Shown here piece by piece: positions 1 through 11,640 of a stretch of DNA of 64,000 bases. The stretch covers positions 427,295 through 491,294 of the forward strand of contig VZDJ01000045.1 in the NCBI GenBank assembly GCA_008694505.1, in the 5' to 3' direction. Position numbers and translations under genes: made by a program. This DNA is from Cyanoderma ruficeps. Lineage: Eukaryota; Chordata; Aves; Passeriformes; Timaliidae. The number at the start of each line of letters is the position of its first letter. Positions within the stretch are counted from its first letter, which is position 1. The notes below the pieces were generated by a model, which saw only the letters and a list, made by a program, of their open reading frames with translations, was not told the DNA's origin and did not search any database.

Positions 1-455
1 CCACTGACATAGTGACAGAGGTTAAAACTTCTACAGCATCCAAAGCTTCTATAGGCTATTTCTCCTTGATAAGTTTTTTGTATCTTGTGCTCATATACTG
101 AGAGTACCACTGTTAAGTTAGATTAAAGATAGTCCAACGTAGAAATGGTGGCCGATTTCTCAATATCAACTTTCAAGATGAGAATATTTGTGGATAATAT
201 TTGAAAAAGGTTATAGACAGAATTCCAGAAGAAATCATGAGATAGTAAGGCAAGATTTGATGTTCCAACTTCTAAGTCCCTGCTGCAGAAGCTCTGAACA
301 TTTTTTCTGTTTTAGGATTGTCCTTCAAGTTCCCAAATACAGGTGTAGTAGGCTCACTGGCCTCACTTGGTCCTAGTATGCCTAATTGTTTTCATCAGAA
401 TTGGGTGGGCCTCTTATGCAATTCCTGTTTAGGGAGAGCCTGTGAGCTCAACTCC
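1..455. other. Unique sequence, no gene seen
   Basis: This is ordinary AT-rich sequence before the first LTR. Short open frames overlap at 188-545 but carry no domain, no convincing splice context and no biased composition, so I do not call a gene. The right edge is the approximate 3' boundary of the LTR at 456-995. Confidence 0.6.
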
Positions 456-995
456 AGTTCTCATTTAATCCCAGCGAGCAACTCAGGACCACACAGTCAA
501 TCCACCCCCAGTGGGGAGAAGCATCAGAAAAACCTCATGGTTTGAGACACGAACAACTTAATAATTGAAACAAAATGTTAGAGTACTAACAACACCAACA
601 CCAATAATAACAAGTGAAGAAATAGTGAAGAAAAGGGGAGAGAGAAATAAGCCCCAAGAGAAGAAGTGATGCACAATACAATTGCCCACCAGCTGTGACG
701 GATGTTCCACCAATCCCCAAAAAGCAATTGGCCTCTTCCAACACATTCTGTGGTGTGGAGTATCCCTTCAGCCTGTTCAGGTCCCCTCTCCTGGCCATGC
801 TGCAGCCCAGATCCTTGTGCACCTCCTCACGGGCAGAGCAAAAGACACTGAGCAGTCCTTGACTCAAGGGTAAGGAGAGCTCAGCAAGAACCAAACCAGC
901 AGTGAGTTATCAACATTCTCATACTGAATCTAAAACATGCCACTGTACCTGCTACTGATGAGAAAATTAACTCTATACCACCTGAAAACAGGAGG
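456..995 (-). mobile_element. Degenerate solo LTR of an avian ERV (TGTCCTGGTTTC-type)
   Basis: Read on the minus strand, this begins as a decayed copy of the LTR start TGTCCTGGTTTCAGCTGG (plus-strand CTGAAAACAGGA at 982-993). It then follows the family order I recall: the AGAGTTAATTTTCT block, the 'ATTCAGTATGAGAATGTTGA' block at about 909-930, the GTGCACAAGGAT block at about 808-822, TTGTGCATCACTT at about 667-680, and the CCCACTGGGGG / TGTGTGGT block near 490-520. No gag or pol lies next to it. The promoter box kept by its relative at 10310-10877 is not recognisable here. The ends are too decayed to show a target duplication, so both coordinates are good to about 10 bases. It is old and presumably inactive. 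Confidence 0.72.
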
Positions 996-2574
996 GCATC
1001 TCCTCAAAAGAGCTCAGGAGGTCCCTGCAATTTATTTGAGACTAGTTTATGAAAAATACAAATATTTCCATTTTTTTTCTGCTTACCTTGGTTCAACTCT
1101 CATGAGAGTACTCAAAAAGATCAAAATGTTGGTCATTTGGGTTTTTAAAGCAATTTTTCTGAAATCAGTCTTTTATTTTTAGTCATAAATTAAAAAAAAA
1201 AAGTTCTTTAGAACTTTCTTACTATAGTGGTACCTCAATATAATTGTATAATTGTATTGGTATCTTTGGGGACTTTTTTTTTATCCTTATAGTGATAGTG
1301 ATAGATCTATCTCTGCAGAAATTGTAATAGATGTCCTAAGAGTTAGAGTGATAGGTGTGTTTCTGATTGTCTGAACATCAAGTCTGTTTTTCTGTTTTAG
1401 AATAATTACTCAGGTCTTCTAATTCCATCATGCCTCAAAGAAAACAGTCCTTGGTGGGTTTTTTTAATGGTTACAAATTCATGTTGTTATTACAGTGAGA
1501 CAAGTGCCCTGAAGCCTGTGATGAGCTTTGACTAGGAGCCAAAAGAAAAAGCTATTACTTCATCAAAATTCAGGTAGATAAATGTGAAATATATAGTGCT
1601 TCATCTTTTTTTCATTTGTTATTTATTTGGTTGATCTGTTTCCAGGGATAATTTGACAGAATCTGAGATGGAATTTTCCATTTTTCATTGTCTGGTCTTA
1701 ATAAACTTTTATTAGAGCTCATGTATTAAATATGGATAAAAAGAACTTTATGCAGTACAGTTGATTCAGATATTACATTATTTTATAGCTTCAAAAAAGG
1801 ATCCATTAATAAAATGTCAGTATTAACCTGTGTGTTATTTGCTATATGGTCAGATTTAGTTATCATCTGAAATTGGTTAGAGTAATTTTAGACAGATGGT
1901 TTTGCTCTTTTGAAGGCCATTTGTGGTACATGGTAATGTTATGCTGTGCAATGAATTCTGCAGGATGATTTTTTTCTTCACCCAGTGCTATCAATAAAGG
2001 GCAGGGTCATGGCTGCACTGTAGAGCAGAGTACCTTCCTACTTCCTTTTGCTCTCAGACAGTGATAATTTTTGCCATTCTTTCCATGGTTACAGATTGTC
2101 TCCTCTCTTTTTGTAGTGCACAGGCTTTGTGCACACTGTCACCACAGTCACTCTCTGCTCTCCTCTCTCGTGGAAGGAAATAAACCACCTTGTGCATCTT
2201 TGATCCTCTTATCTGGCACCTATCCCATGATGAAAGAAGACAGATCTTGTGGCAGGCTTATCACTGTCTGTGAAGGATGGGTCCAGGGATGGGTTACAAG
2301 GGGCCAGTTTTGTGATCCAACCCCAATGCCATTCTGCCACTGGAGGTTTGAGGCATCCCATCTGTGCCACCAACCCACTTTGAAGCCACATAGAAAAGTT
2401 CTCCTCTCAGCGGGGGCCACTTATGAGTAGACCTTTTTATCTTAGAGCTGCTGATTAAATACAACACAAAAATATCCCGAACTGAACCAGCTGTTTTTCT
2501 TGGCACTCTCTAGGCAACAACAAAGAAGCTCTGAATTGCATAGTAAACATGTACTGATCATTCCCTTTGAAAGG
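996..2574. other. Unique AT-rich sequence, no gene seen
   Basis: No repeat family, RNA gene or exon is recognisable here. Frames at 2071-2430 (plus) and 2209-2506 (minus) overlap antisense to each other, have no domain and are treated as chance. A small inverted repeat TCCCTTTGAAAGGGA sits at 2562-2576, directly at the edge of the following CR1 tail. Confidence 0.55.
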
Positions 2575-2640
2575 GAATCACAGAATCACAGATTACTCTG
2601 AGCTGGAAGACACCCAGAAGGATCATGGAACCCAACTCTA
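2575..2640 (-). mobile_element. CR1 LINE, 3' tail fragment
   Basis: The plus-strand sequence GAATCACAGAATCACAGA followed by 'gctggaagacacccagaaggatcat' is the reverse complement of a CR1 3' end. That end is the octamer-like tail plus the conserved block normally read as GGTTGGAAGAGACC...GATCATC. Only about 65 bases are present, which fits the extreme 5' truncation typical of CR1 retroposition. No coding part remains. Confidence 0.75.
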
Positions 2641-5600
2641 AAGTGAATGGCCCATACACAGAGGAAGTGTGCATGAAAGCAGAAAATCTTTGAGGGAGTG
2701 AACTTTGAGGTCGTTTTGGTAGTAGTCATATGGGAGTAACAGACTTGATCTACTCTGAACAAAACTAGCAATGAAAAAGCAAAGGTGTCTCTGGCTTATT
2801 CAGACCTAACTCTCCTACCCAGAAGCCTTCATGAAGTGCAAGGTCACCTTTGTTTAAATAACTGCATTCATGACCAACTCACTTTGTTCCTTCCTTCCCC
2901 TAAGTTGTATCAAATTAATTACTATTCTTAAGTACCAAAATCAGAATTTGGCACTTAAACAGATGATAGCTTGACTGCTGGAACATAGGTATTGGCTTAT
3001 TGCACCTGCAGTGGTTTGAGACGTCCAGGTCACTACTGAACTTCTATAAACCAAGTCTCTGAAAGAATGGGGAGAGGGAGATTTTACGTCCTCTCTGACA
3101 TACTTTTTAGAAATGTGGCCAGAAAAGCTTAGAGTGAAAAAACCCCAAACAGCCAAATAAAATGGACCGAGTGATCTGTGTTGTACAAGCTGCCATTCTC
3201 CTTATCCATTTGATTTTCTTTATTTTCTTTCAGCAGTGTGGCTAACGTCACCTCTTTGTGTTCAGCAGCTGAGCAAAATGCACACTGCTATATTCAGAAG
3301 CACCCACTCATTCCTTACAGCTTTTATGACAAAGCTGTCCCTCCAACTGTCCATGTTGGCCTCTGACCCTACATGTTTACTCAAGTAAACATGCCAGATG
3401 GCAGAGAAAAGTGGTAGGGTAAAGGGTAAAGAACAATTCTCTGGGGGGCAAGAGTCATGAAATCCTTCTTTACAAACCAGACTTAAAAGCAACAATTTCA
3501 AGAAATGCCTTAGAGCAAGTTCACAGCTAGAGTAAAAGGGAGAAAGAGAAAAAAAAAGATCAAAAAATCCCCAACCCAACACTCTCGTTACATATTTTGT
3601 TTTCTGTACCACCAGTTACATTAGTAGGAAAAACAAATAAAAATATGAGTGATCATTAGGAAAGACAGACAGATGGAATGAGATTTTAGGCAGAGAGGTG
3701 GAGGCGGGCTTGTGTTTGTAAATGAACATTAAAATCTGGTGCTTAAATCTTTCAGTGACCCCTGCAATACTTCCCACATTACTCTCCCTCCACAGGGGCA
3801 CTGTCAAAAACCAATTGCTGCAGTTGTTACTGAGCCTATCGCTCTTCCTTCCACAGAAGTAAAAAGTTCAAATCAGAGGACACCTATGTTGGGGCCATTT
3901 CCTGCTAGAAGTGATCAGGTCACAGTCATAGGCACTGCAGAAAAGACATACAGAGCAAGAGGAGCAAAGTTCAAGGAGTGGGACCCACCTCTGCTTAGCC
4001 TATCTGACATGCCAGGAGGAGGCACATTTTATGATATACCCTCCAGCCCTTGCTAGTCAGCAGTCCTAGCATGACATTTTACTTCTACAGAAAAGAACAG
4101 AAAAGACTTCCCTGACATCCATTAGCTGTCATCTCAGCAGCTTTGCTCTTGCTGTGGTTTGATGAGCAAGGTGGAAGTGTGTTCAGTTCATTAAACTTTT
4201 CAATTTTATCCCAAAAGGGGAGCTGAGTTGTCCCTCCAGGCTGCTTCTTGTTTGCAGTTTAGCTTCAAATCCTGTGCGTTTATCACCATCTGGATGACCA
4301 ATGCTGCATTCATGTTGGGATATAGGGGCATTCATTCCAGGTCCAAGCGATGATTTGGTTACCTAGCTGTAGAAACAGCTATCTTAAAATACAACTTGCT
4401 GCAGCATCTTCTTTTCTAAAGTACTATGGATGGCATGACCCATGAATGAAGATCAAGACACGGTTTGAATGCAACCTTTATACCTTGTTCTCTGAAACAG
4501 ATTTTTTTCTTGTCAACCTCAAAGAACTTGACAGTACACAGGTAAGCAGCCATTGATTTTTCTTTTTATTTGCAGGCAGAGAGCACAAGTGTGTAGAGAG
4601 GAACAGCATTCCAAAGGCCAAACCACAAGCCTTTCAGCACCTCAGCTTCTCTTCTCCTAAATGTCTGCCCTGCAAAGGCTTAGGAAGGAAGGGAAAGACA
4701 GACAGGGGGGCAGACTGCTCTCCACATAGGCTACTACCCCTGGTTCATACAGAGCTCATCTTAAGCCCTCCTGCTGCCATCATTTTTCCTGATGCCTTGT
4801 TCAGTAATTTTAAATTCACTTCTGTCTGCTCTCTTTGTCCCGGAGATAGCTATGAATGCAAGAAGATCAGAGGGCCTTGTCCTACAGCTAGTCTGTCTAC
4901 CTACTTGTGTTAATCTTTTCTTTGCAACAATGTCATTAAACCCTCCTGAGGATCTGGCCCACAAACACATTGTTTCAAAAAACAACGTCACTAGTAAGAT
5001 TGAAAAAGTGAGCAAAAAACCACTCTCAGTAACGTCTTTAAACTTTCTATATGCACTAAACATCCTCTCCATATGTTGTCATTTCCCTGGTTTACCTCTG
5101 TTAAAAGAAAACGAAAGTGCATTTGGAAGAGTGGCTTCTGCTCCATATTCTCTCCATAAGCCCTAAAACTGCAGTCAGCCTCTTTTCTTAATTGATTGCA
5201 TAATGCGGCCTTCCTGCTTCTGAGCTTTTAGGATGCACTTGAAATACACTTTCAAGTTTTCCTCACAATTAGAAAGGTTAGAAGTTTGCCTTTTTGAAAA
5301 AAACCCCCACCCAACAGCATCAGGTATCATGGGACTTGAACTAGAAATGTAACTCTACCAATACTCTGGCACCCCCAGACTCATCTGAAAACTAGAACAG
5401 CACAGCCTGCTGGCATTGAGGGAGCTTGGACAGGGGAGCACTGGGACCGTGTCAACAGCCCTGACTCCAGGGTCAGAGTCAGGATTCATTTGGCCAGCCA
5501 TGCTTTGTCTGGAGACAGAAAACCATGTAAATTACTGCAGTCAGACAGCAGTGACCAAACCTCAGTGTGCCTGCTGACTGACTTGAGAGAAACTAAAGGG

Positions 5601-8600
5601 AATGTGAGGAAATGATCCTTTGGCGGTGCATGGAATAATGATGTTGAGGCAAAGGTATTCCAGGACAAGTATTTTACTTGAAGGACGAAAGTTTGTCCTG
5701 TTGCTAATTTGCATCTACCACTTCTCAGAAAGTCTTCTTAGTGCTGCTTTTTTTATATTCCTTTGTAAGCAAATGAAAATGTACATTACCATACAACTTA
5801 TTGTTTTATTGGATATAAGACTTCTCATTTAGCCTTTGCTAAACAGTATTTCTGGTTACTTGGCCACCAATAAAAATCTATTATTAGGAATTTATTGCTC
5901 CATTAGCTACAACAGGACTAAGCATCAGTGTTCAAAACATTCCAGTGCTGCATTTCCTCCCTCTAAAATGTAAGTGGTTTGCTGATGAATCTCCATTTCC
6001 TTTGAGTTCTTATGTGGAATGGAGAAACAAACTCCACTGGCTGGCTGGCCAGTGTTTCTAGGTCATTTAAAAGAGATACCTGAATGGTGCAGATTTGGAT
6101 GAGATGAGGGAATTGCTCAGGGTCTCTGCACAGGAAGTATCTTCGGGGGACTGCTGCTGGATGAACTGAATTTCTCCTTACACATTTTGAGGGCACCCAT
6201 GCTGACAGAATAGTGTGCTGGCCTGGGCACAGCAAGCGCCCGTCAATGATGATGGGAATTCAGTTCTCCAGGCATGAACTCTGGAAACATTGAGATGATC
6301 TTGCTTAGCAGAGCAGGACCTCTGAGCTTTTCTCTGTGAGATGCTGTAAGGTGTGACAGTGGGAAATCTGAACCGCAGTGAGGGATAGAGTGTGTAGCTA
6401 GATTTGATGGGAGGACAGAGGATGTTGTGTTCGATTTATTGGGAGGATCAGGAATATGATACTCTTCAAATATTGCAATAAAAACTCAAATTGCTATCCC
6501 AGCATTGATACTGTTATCCCTGGGCTAGAAAATATCATCCTCCTAGGAGAATTGAATCTCGTAAGAATATATGAAGCCACATATATTCAGAAGTAAAAAT
6601 CCTGATAAAAATAGAACCATCATGGGTATTTTACAATATTATAGAAAACACTAATCAAGCTAAAATAAGGTGCTTGGAAACTCAATTGTTTCGCTCATGG
6701 GAGACGTGCCCAAATTACTCAGCCTTCCAATGCTCATACCTAAAATAACTGATGATATTCTCATAATAATATTAATAATTGATGTGCCATAATAGCTCTG
6801 TATCTTAAAACATTTGGATGAAATTGACACAAATGGCTGTGACTAGGGAATGCTCAATGCTGCTAGAGCACAGTGGTTGTTAACTAAATAGAAACATGAC
6901 TTCTGTGTGTCCTGGTACTTCTAAGCAGCCAAATAAAATGAATAAATCCCTTTTCTAGTATATTGAGCTATATTTGGATCAAGTTTTTTTTTCAGAATTT
7001 GTGGCTTCAGTTCAATGTCCATTTATGAACAATTAATAGAAGCTTTATGCTCTATTAAGTCACTTAGAAATAGAGCTGGTAAAATAATATCCATAAATGA
7101 CATGTCTGCATTTCCCCCCCCTCCTATCCGTGTTTGAATAAATTCTGGTTTTTAAAACTTGCAAAGCAGTGTTTTAAATAATGGTACCCCATGATTCTCC
7201 TAGTAATCTGAAAGTTGTAGGACTGATCTTACTGGAAGGACTGGAAATTGCTATTTGATCTGCACTGTTTGTTTCCTGTTAGGTTAATATTTTGGGCCTT
7301 TGACCCTCTAGATTGTTGTTTGATGTATGATGGTTCAACGCTTGCAATGTTGTGATACCTCCCTGAAACTGTTGGGTCAACAGCTGTAGTATCTTTACAA
7401 ATTGCTGTTTTATTCCTTGTGCTTTATATATAACCATATCACAGAAATGAAGAGCACAGCTATGAACATTTTATTTCCTTGTTCTTATTGACCTCTTTGA
7501 AATACAGAGAGGGACAAGATGGGATCAGAGACATGTCTCTTTATACACTGCCAACAGTACAGGTTGCTGGCAGCAGGCAGGAGTTTCAGAGTGCACCTGC
7601 TTTTTGTATACTGGTCATGTCTGAATAGAATTGATAAATATTTTTGGTATTTTTCAGCATATCATCTTTAGAAGTACAAAATTGATCAGTATAGCTCTGC
7701 AGGGTGCACTGCTGTTGCTGTTTTGATTGGAAGAAGAGAAGGGAGGAGGGAGCAATATGCTTCAGTTTTACTCGCTGGGGAGATCAGGAGACTGCAAATT
7801 GCTAGGGGAGAAACAGAAGATAAAGAATTCGCATTTTGGTGCTATCCCAAGCTTGACTGTATTCTCTCCTGGTTTTTGTTTCTGTAAATGCTCCTAATCT
7901 GTGCTTTATGTTTCCCATCTGACTTGCTTTTGACACTACAACCTGCACAAATCATGAACTTTAAAATAAAAGAAAAGGCTGGAATGTGTTTTAATGCTGT
8001 CCAAGTCCTGATGAAAGATGGACTAACTGCTTGTTTTCAGATTTTCTTTCTCAAACATGGACTTCAGAGACTTGGGAAAATTATATTCCTTATTCCTCTC
8101 TTCAAAGAGTGTATAGATTTTTTTTTTCTTTTAGGTCCAGCTTTATTTGTAAAGTGCATGCTCACGTCATATTTAATTGAGTAGAAAGTGTTAAAAGAAT
8201 GCACAGACTAACAAAACCAGGGATTTTTTTCTATTTGCTTAATAGACTGGGTCCTGATGCAGGCACTGGTGTTCTTTAGGCACTATGCAAGTTAATTAGT
8301 TATATTAAAATTGGTGTTATATTACAACAAGTTAGTTACAAGGAGAAAGTTCCTTCCTTTAAGAAGATCCTTGTTAAGGATCTTCTGCTCAGGCTAATAG
8401 TAGGCAACAAAAATATCCAAGGCAATGGGAACACCACTGTGTCCCAGACGAATGGATGTTTCTACGAACAGGGGATTTTCTGTTTTTTCTCACTTTATTT
8501 TTGCTTGTTTGGGTTGTTTGTCTTGGTCTTTTGTTTGGGTTTTGTTTTTGGGAGGTTTTATTTATTTGTTTGTTTGTTTTTTAATTGAAAATATTATTAC

Positions 8601-9503
8601 CCTGATCAGGTAAATGGACAGAGTTATATTCTGCAAATCCTCATATAAATGATACAGAACTCACAGTGAAAAAATCTGGACAATAGACAATGGAGAAACA
8701 AGAATAAAGTTACTGAAAAACAATTATGTTAACCTGCAGCAGGGGGAACATCAAAAGTAACAGCATTTAAGGGGGCTGGCAAATCCAGCAGTATGAGAAT
8801 AGACATTTTATCACTGTCTATTTATTATTACCCCAAAGAACACGTACAGACAAATGCAGATTAAGGCAATCACAGTGAGTAAGGTATGTTCAGGTTTTTT
8901 GTGTGTGTGTGCTATAAGCTTTCTTTATGGATGGTTTGAGGCATGTTTGACCATCTCGGTAAGAATGGTTATCAGGTCCTCACCACCCTTTTTGTCATGG
9001 CAAAGAATATGGCTCTAAAGTATGTATTTTGGCTCATGGCCAAAATTTATCAGAAGCTCCTCAAATTGCCATTTCTCTGTGTGCACAAGAGCATGTCATA
9101 CCTTTTCAGTGGATGAACTCCAGTGTCACATTTGTCCAGAAGATATATCTGCTAATGAAGATGTCATGTGTGTTTTGTTCTAGAATCAGAAAAAACCCTT
9201 TTGGAAAACACCTCTAAAGGCGCTGTTGTTTGTCTCTTTCTGCAAGACAGATCCAAGGCAGGATTCTGCAATGTCACTGATATAGACTGCAGATCCTCCA
9301 GACCTCCTAGTCATGAGCTATAGTATCTCTTATCACAAAATGTTTTCCCAATGCCAAACTTCAATCATTCATTGCAGTCCAAGCCTGTTACTTCATGTCT
9401 CTATAATAAAGGACACATGTGTCTCCCTTTTTCCTCTAACAGTTTGTTTTGTGTATTCTCATTAAGAAATATAAATCTCTCTTTTTTGCTTCTGTAAATC
9501 TCC
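2641..9503. other. Unique sequence with minor low-complexity patches
   Basis: No repeat element or confident gene is seen in this 6.9-kb stretch. A plus-strand frame at 3739-4056 (105 codons) follows a reasonable splice-acceptor-like string CTCTCCCTCCACAG at about 3783-3796, but has no recognisable domain or good donor. Frames at 4761-5166 on both strands overlap each other and are unconvincing. A T/G-rich patch lies at about 8500-8582, a short GT run near 8900-8911, and a perfect hairpin at 8362-8386 (listed separately). Confidence 0.55.
8362..8386. repeat. Perfect inverted repeat, 11-bp arms, 3-nt loop
   Basis: AGAAGATCCTT at 8362-8372 is the exact reverse complement of AAGGATCTTCT at 8376-8386, separated by GTT. 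It is not part of any element recognised here. It does not look like a tRNA or a microRNA precursor because the stem is too short. A template-switch origin is a reasonable inference. Confidence 0.85.
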
Positions 9504-9673
9504 NNNNNNNNNNNNNNNNNNNNNNNNNNNNNNNNNNNNNNNNNNNNNNNNNNNNNNNNNNNNNNNNNNNNNNNNNNNNNNNNNNNNNNNNNNNNNNNNN
9601 NNNNNNNNNNNNNNNNNNNNNNNNNNNNNNNNNNNNNNNNNNNNNNNNNNNNNNNNNNNNNNNNNNNNNNNNN
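9504..9673. other. Assembly gap, 170 N
   Basis: The sequence is undetermined for 170 positions. Frames that run through it are meaningless. The right edge is directly a CCCTT pentamer array and the left flank is a pyrimidine-rich strand, so the unresolved sequence is probably more of the same microsatellite. The true gap length is unknown. Confidence 0.98.
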
Positions 9674-9692
9674 TCCCTTCCCTTCCCTTCCC
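9674..9692. repeat. (TCCCT)n microsatellite edge
   Basis: Nearly four copies of a TCCCT unit abut the assembly gap. The visible part is short because the array seems to continue into the undetermined bases. On the other strand this is an AGGGA purine tract, a sequence class that often breaks assemblies. Confidence 0.85.
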
Positions 9693-10309
9693 TGACATTA
9701 GTTTTCTTTGGATCCTCTCCATTTGATAAATATATTCTGTGGACTCTTGTTGAGTCCACATTTCTTAGTAGAGTGCAAAGATGGTTTTACACACCTTACT
9801 ACCAATTTTTTTTCACCTTGCTTTGATATTTGCCTCTTTTTTTTTAAGCAGCACACTATTGTTAACCTACTGTTCATCAGTTTGCAATTTAGTATAATTC
9901 TGTGTCTTCTTCAGCAAATCTTTTAAATAAGATCTTCCCTACCTGTCAGCTGCAGGATTGATTATTCTTTTCTAGGTATAAACTTCACATAGCCCATCAG
10001 ATCTGTTTTCCAATTTTTTGCATTTTTTATTTCAATTCTGTGTTGTTCAATGTGTATGTGGTTCTTCTGAGATCCATGAATTTAATAAGTACATTATTAA
10101 TTTAAAACTTTGAATAATATAATACATACACCCACAAGATATTCAATTGTTCCTTCACATTTTATAGTGCACAATTGATAACGACATATCTTCAGTACGA
10201 CTGAATGTTTTACTTGGTCCTGCTATAGTTTCATTATAACCTTTATATTCTTACTTGTTCCTAGGAAGAGCTCAGTAGAGGTTCTTAGAAAGGTCTCATG
10301 TTCTTGAAG
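9693..10309. other. Unique AT-rich sequence, no gene seen
   Basis: Nothing recognisable lies between the microsatellite edge and the LTR. The only notable point is the pentamer TGAAG at 10305-10309, which is the left copy of the LTR target duplication. Confidence 0.6.
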
Positions 10310-10877
10310 TGTTGTGATTTGAGAACAGATGGAAATTAAAGGGCCATGCATCTGCTCACTTAGTCCTCCTCTCCTCCACCACCCCTGTGGGATGGAAAGG
10401 AAAATCAAAAGTTAAATTTTTAGGTGGGGCTAAGAATGGTTTGATTTCAAAAACCAATGTAAAACACAGTAATAATGGTAAATTGCAATAATAATGATAA
10501 TTAAAATGGAAAGATAAAAAGCAAGCAAGTGATGTACAATACAACTGCTGAGCGATGCTAAACTCTCCTTCCCAAACCCAGAGTAACTGCGCTTCTGGAT
10601 ATTTTCCTTTAGTTTATATACTGGGCAATACATTCTGTGATGTGGAATATCTCTTTGGTCAGTTCTACTCACCTGTCCCAGATACAGTTTGTTTTGCACA
10701 CCTTCTCACTCACAGAGCATGAGAAAAAAAAAAATCCATTGAGTCATTGATTAGAATAAACACAACAGCAAAAAATAAACTATCAGTGCGTCAACACCAT
10801 TCTCATTCTGAATCCGAAACACGGATCTGTACAGCTACTGAGAATAAATTAACTCAATTTTAGCTGAAACCAGGACA
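10310..10877 (-). mobile_element. Solo LTR of an avian ERV (TGTCCTGGTTTC-type) with 5-bp target duplication
   Basis: On the minus strand the element starts TGTCCTGGTTTCAGCT (plus-strand end at 10877). Its other end is the inverted TGTTGTGATTT at 10310-10320. It is flanked by exact 5-bp direct repeats TGAAG at 10305-10309 and 10878-10882, which fixes both boundaries. A TATA box survives: plus-strand GTTTATATACTGGG at about 10612-10625 reads CCCAGTATATAAAC on the minus strand. The same block order occurs in the copy at 456-995. A 5-bp duplication is typical of ERVL-like elements, so class III is inferred. No internal viral genes are present, so it is the product of LTR-LTR recombination. Confidence 0.85.
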
Positions 10878-11538
10878 TGAAGGTCATAACAAGCACCTAC
10901 ATTTTCTTGTCTACTGTGGGGGATACTCCAGTACAATAATAAAAAAGAAAATCTGTTTTCAACAAATGCACACTGAATGTTATTCATACTTTTGTTCCCC
11001 TGTAGCTGCTTTATTTGAAATTAAGTTCATGTTTGCATTTTTTCAAAATTTTTTCAAGAATGCAAGTAAAACTGAAATTCCCTAGCTTCTTTTTCCTCTT
11101 ATACCTATTAGTAATGATAAACATTTTATCTGCACTTTTTCAATACTTTGGAATCTTGTGCTCCATGGGTTCTCAAAAATCACTAAATTACTAATCAATC
11201 TGAAAATGCTTTTTTTTATTGGAACCCAAAAATTTGTAAACTTAATTTATTTAAACCTTGTTTGGCAAATTCTTTGTGTGTGTCATTCCTTTACGCTTTG
11301 TCACAGGTGTTGATACTGACAGGAAAATTATGATAGCTAAACTATAAAGTGAAATTATGCTTCAAAACACACTAATAATGACTTTAATGAAGTTACAAGA
11401 AAAATTAATCAAGTGAAATAATGGATGAATTCTGATCTGCTGGCAATATTCTCAAAGTCTTCCAACTTGTTTATTTCTTCACTAAAGCCTCTCAGTATAT
11501 TTAGGTCTCGGCTTACTGAGTATCCTCTCATTGAGAAT
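10878..11538. other. Unique AT-rich sequence, no gene seen
   Basis: No element or exon is visible. The right copy of the LTR target duplication (TGAAG) is at 10878-10882. The rest is A/T-rich with short homopolymer runs. Confidence 0.6.
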
Positions 11539-11640
11539 TCATAGAATCATGGAATAATTGAGGTTGGAAAAGACCTTTAAGGTCATCAAGTCTAACCATG
11601 AACGCAGCATGTTTCCTCAAAACCCCATCCCCAATATTCA
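11539..11640 (-). mobile_element. CR1 LINE, 3' tail fragment
   Basis: The plus strand shows CATAGAATCATGGAATAA, then 'gaggttggaaaagacctttaaggtcatcaagtctaacc'. This is the reverse complement of the conserved CR1 3' end, running into the 'aacgcagcatg...accccatcc' block. About 100 bases remain with no coding sequence. It is a severely 5'-truncated copy. Confidence 0.85.

Noticed and set aside
4761..5166. Antisense pair of frames of 103 and 124 codons
   Set aside because: Both strands are open over the same bases, with no domain and no splice context. This is typical of chance frames.
9436..9826. Frames of 99-125 codons running through the gap
   Set aside because: Most of each frame is undetermined sequence, so the open reading has no meaning.
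456..10877. A complete provirus bounded by the two related LTRs
   Set aside because: The right LTR has its own exact target duplication on both sides, the two copies differ strongly in decay, and there is no gag, pol or primer-binding-site text between them.
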